Shown here: piece by piece, positions 49,803 through 59,460 of the stretch
How positions within the stretch are numbered: position 1 is the stretch's first letter
How the letters are laid out: the number at the start of each line of letters is the position of its first letter
Origin: Tenacibaculum lutimaris
GTDB taxonomy: Bacteria; Bacteroidota; Bacteroidia; Flavobacteriales; Flavobacteriaceae
Assembly: GCF_003610735.1 (NCBI RefSeq)
Contig: NZ_RAQM01000009.1
Location: 135,194 to 199,193 of the forward strand
Length of the DNA: 64,000 nt
Direction of reading: 5' to 3'
Notes under the pieces: generated by a model
What the model was told of the DNA's origin: nothing
Seen by the model: only the letters and a program-made list of their open reading frames with translations
The model's database searches: none
Translations under genes and position numbers: made by a program

Positions 49803-49831
49803 GGGTTACTATACATAAAATTGTATATTTC
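49801..49831 (+). promoter_or_regulatory. Promoter of the NAD(P)H-hydrate repair gene
   Basis: TTG (49801-49803), 20 bases, TATATTTC (49824-49831; last base off consensus), then the ATG at 49836. It lies inside the longer open frame from 49776, supporting the shorter start. Confidence 0.5.
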
Positions 49832-49835
49832 CTAC

Positions 49836-51323
49836 ATGAAAATACTAGAAAAAATCCTTAATGTTTCTCAGACACGAGAAGCAGACAAACACACTATTTT
49901 AAAAGAAGACATTTCTTCTTTTGCTCTTATGGGACAAGCTTCTCTTGCTTTTGTTAAAGCTATTGAACCTTTATTACAACGTTCACAAAAAATTGCCATT
50001 ATTGGTGGTTCTGGAAACAATGGAGGTGATGGATTTGCCATAGCTAGAATTTTAAGAAACAAAAAATACAATATACAACCCTTTTTAGTTCAGTTTAAAG
50101 ATATACTTACACCCGATTGTATTATTAACTATGAAAAACTACATGATACAATTGTTATAAATTCAACTAGCGAAATTCCTGATTTTTCTGAGTATGATGT
50201 AATTATTGATGGAATTTTTGGTTTTGGACTTTCAAGACCCATTACAGGTTTTACAAAACAAGTTATTGAAAACATCAACAAAGCTAAAAAAACAGTATAT
50301 GCCGTTGACGTACCTTCTGGACTTTATTGTGACAAACTACCTGACTCTGAAACCATTGTACAAGCTGATATTGTAGTTAGCTTTCAACGCCCTAAACTTT
50401 CTTTCTTTTTTCCTGAAAATGGAAATTATGTAAAAAACTGGAAAACAGTTGATATTGGTTTAGACGAAGAGTTCGTACAACAACAAGACAGCAAACACTT
50501 TATTCTTAATGAGAAAATTGTTGATATTCTAACTAATAGACCTCGCCAATCTCATAAAGGAGATTATGGACATACTTTACTGATTGCTGGTTCTTATGGT
50601 AAAATGGGAGCCGCAACACTATCTTCTAAAGCTTGCTTACGAAGTGGAACAGGTCTGTTAACTACTTATGTTCCTAAATGTGGATATCAAATTGTTCAAT
50701 CTTCCATTCCTGAAGCAATGTGTATAACCGATGAGAATGAAGAATTCGTGACCCAACTTCCAGAAATTTCCAAATACGACGTTATCGGAATAGGTCCTGG
50801 ACTAGATACAAACGAAAAAACAATACGAGTTGTAAAAAAACTACTTTCTGAAAGTAAGAATCCGCTAGTTATTGATGCTGATGCCATCAATATTATTGCG
50901 CAAAATGAAGAATTAAAATCGTTACTTCCTAAAAATTCTATTTTAACCCCACATGTTAAAGAGTTTGATAGATTGGTTGGAAACTCTGACACCTCAACGG
51001 AACGTTTTCAGAAGCAACTTGAGTTTTCTGCAAAATATCAATGTGTGGTAGTTTTAAAAAATGCGTACACTGTGATTTCTTCTCCTGAAGGAAATTTATA
51101 TTTCAACACTTCTGGAAACCAAGGAATGGCAACAGGTGGTAGCGGTGATGTACTCACAGGAATCATAACTGGATTATTAGCACAAAACTACACTCCTTTA
51201 CACGCCGCTTTGTTAGGCGTATTTTTCCACGGAAAAGCAGGTGACGAAGCCGCTTGTAAAAAAGGATACAAAGCATTAATTGCTTCTGATATTATTGATG
51301 CTTTACGAATAGAAAAAAATTAA
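49836..51323 (+). CDS. nnr: Bifunctional NAD(P)H-hydrate epimerase / ADP-dependent dehydratase
   Basis: The protein has 495 residues from the ATG at 49836 (MKILEKILNVSQTREAD). Twenty extra residues from 49776 overlap the cmk terminator and are rejected. The N-terminal YjeF_N epimerase domain has IIGGSGNNGGDGFAIARIL. The C-terminal ribokinase-like dehydratase domain has LIAGSYGKMGAATLSSKACLRSGTG, ILTPHVKEFDRL and the nucleotide site MATGGSGDVLTGIITGLLAQ. Together they repair damaged NADHX and NADPHX (equivalent to E. coli NnrD/NnrE in one chain). Its last four bases overlap the convergent symporter gene. Confidence 0.94.
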   Translation: MKILEKILNVSQTREADKHTILKEDISSFALMGQASLAFVKAIEPLLQRSQKIAIIGGSGNNGGDGFAIARILRNKKYNIQPFLVQFKDILTPDCIINYEKLHDTIVINSTSEIPDFSEYDVIIDGIFGFGLSRPITGFTKQVIENINKAKKTVYAVDVPSGLYCDKLPDSETIVQADIVVSFQRPKLSFFFPENGNYVKNWKTVDIGLDEEFVQQQDSKHFILNEKIVDILTNRPRQSHKGDYGHTLLIAGSYGKMGAATLSSKACLRSGTGLLTTYVPKCGYQIVQSSIPEAMCITDENEEFVTQLPEISKYDVIGIGPGLDTNEKTIRVVKKLLSESKNPLVIDADAINIIAQNEELKSLLPKNSILTPHVKEFDRLVGNSDTSTERFQKQLEFSAKYQCVVVLKNAYTVISSPEGNLYFNTSGNQGMATGGSGDVLTGIITGLLAQNYTPLHAALLGVFFHGKAGDEAACKKGYKALIASDIIDALRIEKN

Positions 51324-52981
51324 TTTTCTTTAGAAAATGTTTGGATTAGTGTTGCTAATAACATCACTAATCCACATCCTAAAGCGTTTAACCACAAATA
51401 TGGTAGCAAGTCAATATACCAAACTGCTATAATAATTAGCTGTGTGATTATTGCTGCAACAAATACCGCATTTCCTTTTACATATTTTATAAAAAAGGCT
51501 AATAAGAATATCCCTAGCACGTTTCCGTAAAAAATAGAACCTATAATATTTACGAGCTGAATTAAATTATCAAATAAATCGGCTATACAAGCTACTAAAA
51601 TTGCTAAAATCCCCCAACCTAAAGTGAACCATTTTGACATTTTTACATAATGCTCTTCGCTATATTCTATTTTGGTATTTCGTTTGTACAAGTCAATCGC
51701 TGTTGTACCTCCTAAAGCGTTTAATTCAGATGCTGTAGAAGACATGGCTGCTGATAAAATTACCGCTAGTAGTAGACCTATTAATCCTTTGGGTAAATTA
51801 TTTAGAATAAAGTGAATAAACACATAATCTTTATCATTTGTTTCTACTAACGGATCTACTTCTGAAATAATAGTTTTCGCTTCTTCCTTTAGTACTTTAT
51901 CTTGTTCATTAAATTCTTGAATCTGTGCTACATTCTCAGGAGTTAACCCTTCAAAAATCAATGCTTTTTTTCTTCCTTCAATAAAACGATGTTGCTCTTC
52001 TAATTTTACATATTGTTCTATTGTTTCAAGGTTGGAATTTGCTATTGCTTCTCCTGATTTTGGGTTAAAATTTAATGGTGACGGATTAAACTGATAAAAT
52101 ACAAACACCATTACTCCTACTAACAGAATAAAAAACTGCATCGGTACTTTTAACAGCCCATTAAAAATCAATCCTAATTGACTTTCTCTTAATGATTTAC
52201 CTGATAAATAGCGCTGTACTTGGCTTTGATCAGTTCCGAAGTAAGACAACATTAAAAATGTTCCTCCTAAAATACCTGTCCAAACAGTATAACGGTTATT
52301 TAAATCCCAAGAAAAGTCTAGTACTTTCATTTTATCAGAAGTACCTGCAATTTCTAGTGCTTTGGTAAATGTAATATCGTCTGGTAAATATTGTAATATC
52401 AAGTAAAAAGCAACAAACATTCCTGCGAAAATTACAGCCATTTGTTGTTTTTGAGTAACACTTACTGCTTTAGTTCCTCCTGAAACGGTGTAAATAATTA
52501 CCAAAACACCTATTATAATATTTAGCGTAACTAAATCCCAACCTAAAACTGCTGACAAAATAATAGCTGGGGCAAAAATGGTAATTCCTGCAGCTAATCC
52601 ACGTTGAATTAAAAACAGAATTGCAGTTAAGGTTCGAGTTTTTTGATCGAACCTTCCCTCTAAATATTCGTAAGCTGTGTAAACTTTTAATCGGTGATAA
52701 ATAGGAATAAACACCAAACAGATAATTACCATTGCTATTGGTAACCCGAAGTAAAACTGTACAAAGCCCATTCCGCTATGAAACGCTTGTCCTGGAGTAG
52801 ATAAAAAAGTAATGGCACTGGCTTGTGTTGCCATAACCGACAAACCAATCGTCCACCATTTACTTTCGTTTCCTCCTTTTATATAATCTTCAACATTTTT
52901 ACTTCCTCTGGTTTTCCAAGCTCCATATAAAACAATAAACAATAAGGTTATTGAAAGAACAATCCAATCTACTATTTGCAT
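51320..52981 (-). CDS. Sodium:solute symporter (SSS family)
   Basis: This is a 553-residue inner-membrane protein with about 13-14 helices. SSS motifs are visible: YIKGGNESKWWTIGLSVMATQASAITFLSTPGQAFHSGMG (residues about 34-73), GTDQSQVQRYLSGKSLRESQ, and the sodium-site helix ILSAAMSSTASELNALGGTTA. Between helices 8 and 9 is an unusually long hydrophilic insert (about 300-385, rich in Glu, Lys and Gln, predicted helical). The substrate could be a sugar, an organic acid or another solute and cannot be named. A 34-residue membrane miniprotein gene ends three bases before its start. There is an overlap of four bases with the convergent nnr gene. Confidence 0.92.
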   Translation of the reverse strand: MQIVDWIVLSITLLFIVLYGAWKTRGSKNVEDYIKGGNESKWWTIGLSVMATQASAITFLSTPGQAFHSGMGFVQFYFGLPIAMVIICLVFIPIYHRLKVYTAYEYLEGRFDQKTRTLTAILFLIQRGLAAGITIFAPAIILSAVLGWDLVTLNIIIGVLVIIYTVSGGTKAVSVTQKQQMAVIFAGMFVAFYLILQYLPDDITFTKALEIAGTSDKMKVLDFSWDLNNRYTVWTGILGGTFLMLSYFGTDQSQVQRYLSGKSLRESQLGLIFNGLLKVPMQFFILLVGVMVFVFYQFNPSPLNFNPKSGEAIANSNLETIEQYVKLEEQHRFIEGRKKALIFEGLTPENVAQIQEFNEQDKVLKEEAKTIISEVDPLVETNDKDYVFIHFILNNLPKGLIGLLLAVILSAAMSSTASELNALGGTTAIDLYKRNTKIEYSEEHYVKMSKWFTLGWGILAILVACIADLFDNLIQLVNIIGSIFYGNVLGIFLLAFFIKYVKGNAVFVAAIITQLIIIAVWYIDLLPYLWLNALGCGLVMLLATLIQTFSKEN

Positions 52982-52984
52982 GGT

Positions 52985-53089
52985 TTATTTTGTATATATG
53001 TTAGTGATTATATAAAATAACACGATGTATACTAAATTAGCCACTAAGACTAACGTGTATTCTTTTTTCCATACATACTTTTTATCCAT
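52985..53089 (-). CDS. 34-residue single-helix membrane miniprotein
   Basis: The frame ATG (53087-53089) to TAA (52985-52987) encodes MDKKYVWKKEYTLVLVANL followed by VYIVLFYIITNIYTK. This is a basic cytoplasmic start, one membrane helix of about 20 residues and a short polar end. The stop is three bases before the symporter ATG and the start is 22 bases after the preceding lipoprotein gene, a tight operon arrangement. Small one-helix companions (DUF3311 or YjcH type) often precede SSS transporters; whether this belongs to one of those families is not decided. Composition and position make a real gene likely. Confidence 0.7.
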   Translation of the reverse strand: MDKKYVWKKEYTLVLVANLVYIVLFYIITNIYTK

Positions 53090-53111
53090 ACTTTGTTTGT
53101 TTATTAGTTGA

Positions 53112-53873
53112 TTATTGTTTTGGTTTCTCGTAAAAACTATTGGCTAAAGATGCTTCGTTTAACAAAGGCATTTTAAACTGAATTGGTTCTCTTGCTGGTT
53201 CTGTTGGTTGCCCGTTTTCATCTTTAGCATACCAAGTTATGGATTTTGGTAATAACAAACCGTTAACATTTTCCCAATCGTTATATCTTATAATTTTATA
53301 AGCATCAGTTGGTTCTTTACTAAAAAAAGTGACCGTATACCCTAACCATGCCATTTGTTTTGTTTCCGGATGGTAAAATATAAAATAATTATCATCTGGT
53401 GAAGTTCCAACGTTGGCTTTGTATGAAATTTTTATTCCTGGATAAGTAATTCCTTCAAAAATTAGTGGTTTTGTTTCTGAATATACTATACCATCATCAG
53501 CTAATACAAAAGGCATTGCGTAAAAGTAAAAATATAGATTGTAATAAAATTCAGGATTTCCTTTAAACGCTGTTGAATCTTGTTGTTGTAACCACACCTC
53601 TTTTCCGTCAAACCCTAAAGAATATTCTGGTGAATTCACTACTATTTTTCGTGAATGTAAATCTGTAGTATGCTCTTCATTTTTTAGTGTGAATGACAAT
53701 GTTTTCATTTTCTTCCATTGTTCAATTCCTCCATGTTTTTTTAAAACCTCTTCTAAAGCTTTTGGATATTTTAACGTTGCTACTTCTTCCTTTTTACTTG
53801 TTTCCTTTTTAACTTCTTTTTTACATGCTATTGAAACAAGAGTTATAGCTATTAGTACTAGTATTTTTTTCAT
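53112..53873 (-). CDS. Lipoprotein of the DUF6503 type
   Basis: This protein of 253 residues starts MKKILVLIAITLVSIACKKE with lipobox Cys 17, then a Lys/Glu linker. The mature domain looks like a LolA/outer-membrane-lipoprotein-sorting half-barrel. It opens EEVLKKHGGIEQWKKMKTLSF and continues with strands (KIVVNSPEYSLGFDGKEVWL; NYFIFYHPETKQMAWLGYTVTFF). This matches the Bacteroidota DUF6503 family as I know it. It is the first gene of an apparent three-gene unit with the miniprotein and the symporter. Whether it presents substrate to the symporter is speculation. Confidence 0.75.
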   Translation of the reverse strand: MKKILVLIAITLVSIACKKEVKKETSKKEEVATLKYPKALEEVLKKHGGIEQWKKMKTLSFTLKNEEHTTDLHSRKIVVNSPEYSLGFDGKEVWLQQQDSTAFKGNPEFYYNLYFYFYAMPFVLADDGIVYSETKPLIFEGITYPGIKISYKANVGTSPDDNYFIFYHPETKQMAWLGYTVTFFSKEPTDAYKIIRYNDWENVNGLLLPKSITWYAKDENGQPTEPAREPIQFKMPLLNEASLANSFYEKPKQ

Positions 53874-53931
53874 GATAATTGATTTGTTCTAATTGGTCGA
53901 AACTGCCACTAAAAATTACAGTAAAAATAAA

Positions 53932-53960
53932 AAACTCTCTAAAATACATTTAGAGAGTTT
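53932..53960 (-). terminator. Terminator of the peroxidase operon
   Basis: A perfect 12-bp stem AAACTCTCTAAA/TTTAGAGAGTTT (53932-53943 with 53949-53960) is followed on the minus strand by a T-rich tail, 27 bases beyond the peroxidase stop. Confidence 0.85.
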
Positions 53961-53986
53961 GATGTTAACTATAAAAATTGAATGAA

Positions 53987-55780
53987 TTATTCATCCGTTA
54001 AGGCTTCTATAAAAGCTATTAGGTCTTTAATTTCTTTTTCTGACAAATTTAATTTATCTAATGGTAACGTTTGATTTGGAACTTTATACCCTAATCCTTG
54101 TCCACCACCTTTATTATAAAAATCAACTACTTGTTCTAAGGTTTCATATACCCCATTATGCATATAGGGAGCCGTTTTGGATACATTACGAACGGTAGAA
54201 GTTTTGAAAAAGTATTTTCGTTCTTCAGTTTTAAATATATTATAAGCCCCTAGGTCATCATCTAACCCTGTTTCTTCTAAATTTGGAACTCCTATAGACT
54301 CTACCTCAGTCTCAGTAAAATTAGGAGGAACTGTTCCGTTAAACACAGGTGGAAAGTGGCAAGTCGCACATTTTGCTTTTCCCATAAAAAGATTAAAACC
54401 GTTGATTTCTGAAGTTGTTAAGGTGTTTTCTTTATTATTGATGTTTTTATCAAACTTTGAGCTAAAGTCTCCTAAACTTCTAATGTAATTTGCCATCGCA
54501 TTTCGAATGTTAAAATCACTTACTTTTCCGTATAAATCGGTAAACGATTTTGTATATACACTATCACTTTTTACAGTTTCTGTCAAATTTTCTAAATTGG
54601 TATGAAACTCATTTTTATTTTCAACAACTCCTACAATTTGCCCCTCTAAACTTCCCGCTCTTCCATCATGAAAAAAGGTTTGTTGATACGCAGCATACGA
54701 TACCGTTGGAGTATTTCTTAACTGTTTCGGAAAAGTTGCTAATCCATCAGTAAAAGCTTTGTCTTTAATATGACAAGTAGCACAGCTCATAACACCATCT
54801 TTTGATAGGCTTTTATCATTAAATAACTTTTTTCCTAAAGCTATTTTTTCATCTGACATTGCGTTTTCTAACTGATGATAGTCATTAAAGAAATTAATAT
54901 TAAATGTTTCTTTAGAAAATAACGAAGTAATATTATTGTTGAACGCCATAGTTAATGGGAATTCTACCTTCCAATCTTTTGCAGTTTTTGCTAACAACTC
55001 TAATTGTTTATGTGCATGATTTTTAATAAAATCAAAACGGTTGAATGTAGTAAACTCTCCTTCTTCTAATACTTTTTGAGTTGTTTGTATTTCATTCAAC
55101 CAATCAGTAAATAAGCTTTCATTTGAAAACTCGTTTTTATATGTATTTATAATAAAAAATAAGGTTTCATAATTCGTCTTAGCCTCAGTCAACGACTGCT
55201 CTAACACAGGCGAATCAAAACCCGTTATTCCTACCAAAGCTATGCGAGCAATCTGATCACGTAACAGCCATAGTGTGTGATATTTTTTTAAATACAATGT
55301 GTTGTTACCTGCTATTAATTTAAGTCTGTTTGCTGTAGTTTTTACGATGTTATTCACTTCAGAAACATCAACATCATCCTCGTGTAGTAATTCTTCTATA
55401 ACTTGAAACCCGAAAGGGTTTCTTATTTTAATATCCGTAGCATCTTCCTCTTCAATCTTTAAAATATTAGGAGCATTTAAACTCTTGTAATTTTCTTTAT
55501 CAACAAAAGCCAAAATAGGTTCAATTAACTTAAATTCCCTCCTTGCTGATTTGTATTTTTTTAGTTTCTCTGAAACCGTTTCAACAGTATTTATTCCTTC
55601 TAATAATGCAATACAACTATCGAGATGTTGTGTATAATACTCTTGAACTTTTACCACTAAAGCTTGATTATGAACTTTAGCATAATCTGCTGTTTTTTCT
55701 TGTTTACAGCTAATTATAGATACTAGAAAAAGACACATGATAACATGTGCCTTTTTTACTTTTTGAAAAATGTTTGTCAT
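53987..55780 (-). CDS. Di-haem cytochrome c peroxidase (MauG/CcpA family) with helical N-terminal domain
   Basis: This protein of 597 residues has a lipoprotein signal (VIMCLFLVSIISC, Cys near 25), so it is periplasmic and membrane-tethered. Residues about 30-300 are all-helical and resemble the imelysin-like domains of iron-related lipoproteins (HNQALVVKVQEYYTQHLDSCIALLEG; HTLWLLRDQIARIALVGITG). The last 290 residues are a bacterial di-haem peroxidase with two CXXCH sites (SCATCHIKDKAF near 332; KCATCHFPPVF near 470) and the closing motif FKTSTVRNVSKTAPYMHNG. It would reduce H2O2 or carry out a MauG-like oxidation. Its start overlaps the stop of the DUF839 gene by one base (TAATG), so the pair is translationally coupled. 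Confidence 0.9.
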   Translation of the reverse strand: MTNIFQKVKKAHVIMCLFLVSIISCKQEKTADYAKVHNQALVVKVQEYYTQHLDSCIALLEGINTVETVSEKLKKYKSARREFKLIEPILAFVDKENYKSLNAPNILKIEEEDATDIKIRNPFGFQVIEELLHEDDVDVSEVNNIVKTTANRLKLIAGNNTLYLKKYHTLWLLRDQIARIALVGITGFDSPVLEQSLTEAKTNYETLFFIINTYKNEFSNESLFTDWLNEIQTTQKVLEEGEFTTFNRFDFIKNHAHKQLELLAKTAKDWKVEFPLTMAFNNNITSLFSKETFNINFFNDYHQLENAMSDEKIALGKKLFNDKSLSKDGVMSCATCHIKDKAFTDGLATFPKQLRNTPTVSYAAYQQTFFHDGRAGSLEGQIVGVVENKNEFHTNLENLTETVKSDSVYTKSFTDLYGKVSDFNIRNAMANYIRSLGDFSSKFDKNINNKENTLTTSEINGFNLFMGKAKCATCHFPPVFNGTVPPNFTETEVESIGVPNLEETGLDDDLGAYNIFKTEERKYFFKTSTVRNVSKTAPYMHNGVYETLEQVVDFYNKGGGQGLGYKVPNQTLPLDKLNLSEKEIKDLIAFIEALTDE

Positions 55781-57249
55781 TATCTTTTTAATCCTTGAAT
55801 CACATATAATTGACTTCCTTCTTTTTCAGTTTCAGCTGCGTTATTTGCTAAAGCATCTGTAAACGCTCCACCATCAGCAGGAACCCATCCGTGGTTTTGA
55901 GTAATTAATAAGAAAGTGTCGCTTACTCCGATAGTTTCAGAAATATCAATCATACCTGTAATTTCCCAAGCACTCTCTTGATAAGAAGCTCCGTATCCTA
56001 AAGCTGTAGCTGCTACTTGATCACATTCTAATACTTTTTTAACTTCTCCTGTGTTTAAGTTATATTGATATAAACTTGCTGCATGGTCTTTCTCTCCATC
56101 AAAATATCCATTAGGATCTTCTTGAATATATGCATAGTTCTCAGTTACTACAATGTTATCTGGACTATGGAAAGCACTTGCTTTACCACCTAACTTATCT
56201 CCATCTAATACACAAGTAATTTTAGCTGCTCCTGTAGGATCATTTTCATTTAACTCTACCTTATATACACGTCCGTAGATAGTTCCTTTTCCTACTAAAC
56301 CATCTTTTTTACGACCTGTAACACAAAAATAAATTTCACGATTGTTTTTAGCAGAACCTCTTCTCCAGTCGATATCTTCTAAGCGAGAGAATCCCATTAC
56401 TCCTTTTTCTTTTGCTTCAGCATCTAATAAATCGATATTCTTTTCAGTTAATTCAACAAAAGTAGCGTTGTAAGTTTGACCTTCTGCCATATCCATTTCA
56501 TAAGTAACTCCTTCATCAGTAACTTTTAACCCGTATAATTTACCTCCGTTTAAGTCTCCTCTGTTACCAACGTACATTCCTAATTGACCAGAAGGAACTT
56601 CGTTATCAGAGTGATCATCTCCAATAAATAAAACAGTTTTATCTGTATAAGCATCTTTACCTATTACTACTGCATTTTCTGTAGACCATTGCCCCATTGC
56701 AGTTAACATGTTTGGAGTACCTGCCGCTGAAGCTTCTTTAAAAGGATCGGTAGCAAAAACACCTTTAGATGCTCCACCCCATTCACCTCCTGATAAGTAT
56801 AATGGTCCAAAACCATGCTCTTCCATAGTTACCAAAGAACCAGAACATTGAGCTGTACTTGCAGTTGCGTTTGCATTTAAAATATATTCACCATGAACTG
56901 GTTTAAAAGTCTTATCTAACTTGATACGAGCGATTGAATAATCTGCTTCAATATTATTGATTAATGTAAACGTTCCGTCTGAATTTCTCATTAACCCTGC
57001 TCCATCAGCCATAGAACCATACACAAAGTTTGGAGTTTCTTCTAATGCATCTTCTGAAGATAATAATGGGTAAACTTTTACTCCTGAAAACTCAGATTCT
57101 AATTTTAAAAAATTAGGCGTTTTAGAATGCGCTGTTAACTCAATTGATTCTCCATTTTCTGGTGTATTAGACCCACTTTCAGAATCACAAGATGTTAATG
57201 TAGCTACTGTACAAACACCTAAAAATCCTAATTTCAATAAATTTTTCAT
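55780..57249 (-). CDS. DUF839 / PhoX-like secreted lipoprotein
   Basis: This protein of 489 residues has a lipoprotein signal (LGFLGVCTVATLTSC, Cys 21). The mature part is a beta-propeller-like chain with NFVYGSMADGAGLMRNSDGTFTLINNIEADYSIARIKLD near the start. Later motifs include MGFSRLEDIDWRRGS and the conserved AFHSPDNIVVTENYAYIQEDPNG. These are features of the DUF839 family that includes the alkaline phosphatase PhoX, but I cannot verify the metal ligands, so phosphatase activity is not claimed. It is coupled by a TAATG overlap to the di-haem peroxidase. A weak box (TTGATTTG) stands upstream at about 57285. Confidence 0.75.
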   Translation of the reverse strand: MKNLLKLGFLGVCTVATLTSCDSESGSNTPENGESIELTAHSKTPNFLKLESEFSGVKVYPLLSSEDALEETPNFVYGSMADGAGLMRNSDGTFTLINNIEADYSIARIKLDKTFKPVHGEYILNANATASTAQCSGSLVTMEEHGFGPLYLSGGEWGGASKGVFATDPFKEASAAGTPNMLTAMGQWSTENAVVIGKDAYTDKTVLFIGDDHSDNEVPSGQLGMYVGNRGDLNGGKLYGLKVTDEGVTYEMDMAEGQTYNATFVELTEKNIDLLDAEAKEKGVMGFSRLEDIDWRRGSAKNNREIYFCVTGRKKDGLVGKGTIYGRVYKVELNENDPTGAAKITCVLDGDKLGGKASAFHSPDNIVVTENYAYIQEDPNGYFDGEKDHAASLYQYNLNTGEVKKVLECDQVAATALGYGASYQESAWEITGMIDISETIGVSDTFLLITQNHGWVPADGGAFTDALANNAAETEKEGSQLYVIQGLKR

Positions 57250-57397
57250 TGTTAAATTTTATTTTAGTTTTTATAGGCGCAAATCAACAACACTAACTTT
57301 AAGAATATTTTAGCCCCAGTTTAAATCTACCTCAACAAAACGTTAACAGCTTTAACAAATCTTTAACTAATTTCGACACTAAACATCTAAACAAAAG

Positions 57398-57428
57398 AAA
57401 ACCAACACATTAAAAAATGTATTGGCTT
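57398..57428 (-). terminator. Terminator of acs
   Basis: A ten-pair stem with one G-T pair (57402-57411 with 57416-57425) is followed on the minus strand by TTTTCTTTTG, about 35 bases beyond the acs stop. Confidence 0.7.
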
Positions 57429-57459
57429 TAAAATTTTACTGTTTATTTATTTTCTACAA

Positions 57460-59367
57460 CTAAAGTCTTTCTTTTATAATGTTTTGCACAACCTCTGGGT
57501 TTAAGAGCGTAGATACATCTCCTAAATTATCTAATTCGTTGTGTGCTATTTTACGTAGAATACGTCTCATTATTTTTCCTGAACGCGTTTTAGGTAATCC
57601 TTCAACAAATTGAATTTTATCTAATTTTGCTATCGGACCAATATGTTCAGTTATTATTTGATTTATTTCTTTTCGAAGATTGTCTTGATTTCTTTCTTCT
57701 CCTGTTTCTTTTAAAATCACATAACCGTACAACGCATTTCCCTTAACATCATGAGGGAAACCTACAATAGCACTTTCTGCTACTGCTGGATGTTCATTTA
57801 CAGAATCTTCAATAGGAGCGGTTCCTAAATTATGACCTGAAACAATGATTACATCATCTACACGACCTGTAATTCGATAATAGCCTACTTCATCACGTAG
57901 CGCTCCATCTCCTGTAAAATACATATTATCATACGCAGAGAAATAAGTTTCTTTATAACGTTGGTGATTTCCCCAAATGGATCTTGCCATAGAAGGCCAA
58001 GGATACTTTACACACAAACGACCATCTACCTGATTTCCTTTAATCTCTTTTCCGTTTTCATCAATTAAAGCCAATTGAATTCCTGGAAGTGGTAAAGTAG
58101 CATACGTTGGTTTAGTTGGTGTTAAATACGGTAATGGTGAAATCATAATTCCTCCTGTTTCTGTTTGCCACCAAGTATCTACAATTGGATTTTTCTTTTT
58201 CCCTACATTATCATTATACCAATGCCAAGCTTCTTCATTAATTGGCTCTCCTACCGTACCTAATACTTTTAATGATGATAAATCGTGGCTATCTACAAAA
58301 TCTAAGTTCTCTTTTGCTAAAGCTCTAATAGCCGTAGGTGCTGTATAAAACTGAGTTATTTTGTGCTTTTCAACTATCTCCCAAAAACGACCAAAATCTG
58401 GGTAACTAGGAACACCCTCAAACATTACTGTTGTAGCACCATTAGCTAACGGACCATATACAATATAACTATGCCCTGTAATCCAACCAATATCTGCCGT
58501 ACACCAATAAATATCATTTTCTTTATAATTGAATACATTTTTAAACGTGTATGCTGTATACACCATGTACCCCGCTGTGGTATGCAACATTCCTTTAGGA
58601 CTTCCTGTTGAACCAGATGTGTACAAAATAAACAATGGGTCTTCAGCATCCATAATTTCAGGAACACAGTCTTGATAAGCTTCTTCTAATAAAGGCTGCA
58701 ACCATTTATCACGACCTTCCTTTAATTCAATATCTGAATGAATTCGTTTAGCTACCAACACTGTTTCTATTGATGAACAACTTTCTAATGCTTCATCTAC
58801 AATACTTTTTAAATCAATTGTTTTAGCTCCTCTGTAAGAACCATCGGAAGTAATTACCATTTTTGCTTCACAATCGTTAATTCTTGTTGCTAAGGCTGTA
58901 GATGAGAATCCTGCAAACACTACAGAATGTACCGCTCCTATTCGGGCACAAGCTAAAATAGAAATTGCCAACTCAGGAATCATTGGTAAATAAATACAAA
59001 CTCTATCTCCCTTTTTTATCCCTTGTTCTTTTAACACATTAGCAAACTTACAAACACGTTTGTGTAATTCCTTGTAAGAAATATGTTCTGCTTCTTCATC
59101 TGGGTTATTAGGTTCAAATAAAATAGCTGTTTTATCTCCTCTAATATGTATGTGACGATCTATACAGTTTTCTGTAATATTTAGTTTTGCTCCTTCAAAC
59201 CATTTAAACTCGGGTTTTGAAAAATCGTACTCTAAAACGGTATCCCATTTTTTTCTCCAAACGAAATGCTCTTCTGCTATTTCCTCCCAAAATAACTCTG
59301 GGTTTCTTACTGACTTTCTATATAATTGAAAATATTCTTCTAATGTTTTTACGTGGTAGTTACTCAT
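57460..59367 (-). CDS. acs: Acetyl-CoA synthetase (AMP-forming)
   Basis: The protein has 635 residues, close to E. coli Acs (652). It converts acetate, ATP and CoA to acetyl-CoA in the cytoplasm. The adenylate-forming motifs are LFILYTSGSTGSPKGMLHTT, the acetate-specific VDTWWQTETGGIMISPLP, TGDGALRDEVGYYRITGRVDDVI and the acetylatable lysine near the end (PKTRSGKIMRRILRKIA). It lies downstream of DUF779 and the aldehyde dehydrogenase on the same strand, though 93 bases separate it from DUF779. Together these genes would take acetaldehyde to acetyl-CoA. Confidence 0.96.
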   Translation of the reverse strand: MSNYHVKTLEEYFQLYRKSVRNPELFWEEIAEEHFVWRKKWDTVLEYDFSKPEFKWFEGAKLNITENCIDRHIHIRGDKTAILFEPNNPDEEAEHISYKELHKRVCKFANVLKEQGIKKGDRVCIYLPMIPELAISILACARIGAVHSVVFAGFSSTALATRINDCEAKMVITSDGSYRGAKTIDLKSIVDEALESCSSIETVLVAKRIHSDIELKEGRDKWLQPLLEEAYQDCVPEIMDAEDPLFILYTSGSTGSPKGMLHTTAGYMVYTAYTFKNVFNYKENDIYWCTADIGWITGHSYIVYGPLANGATTVMFEGVPSYPDFGRFWEIVEKHKITQFYTAPTAIRALAKENLDFVDSHDLSSLKVLGTVGEPINEEAWHWYNDNVGKKKNPIVDTWWQTETGGIMISPLPYLTPTKPTYATLPLPGIQLALIDENGKEIKGNQVDGRLCVKYPWPSMARSIWGNHQRYKETYFSAYDNMYFTGDGALRDEVGYYRITGRVDDVIIVSGHNLGTAPIEDSVNEHPAVAESAIVGFPHDVKGNALYGYVILKETGEERNQDNLRKEINQIITEHIGPIAKLDKIQFVEGLPKTRSGKIMRRILRKIAHNELDNLGDVSTLLNPEVVQNIIKERL

Positions 59368-59460
59368 TCTTATACACCTTTTTATTTTAGCTTAAGCCAC
59401 TAAAATAAATCATTTTTAATTGTTTATCAACTTATTAATTCCTTCTTCTTAAAACATAAA

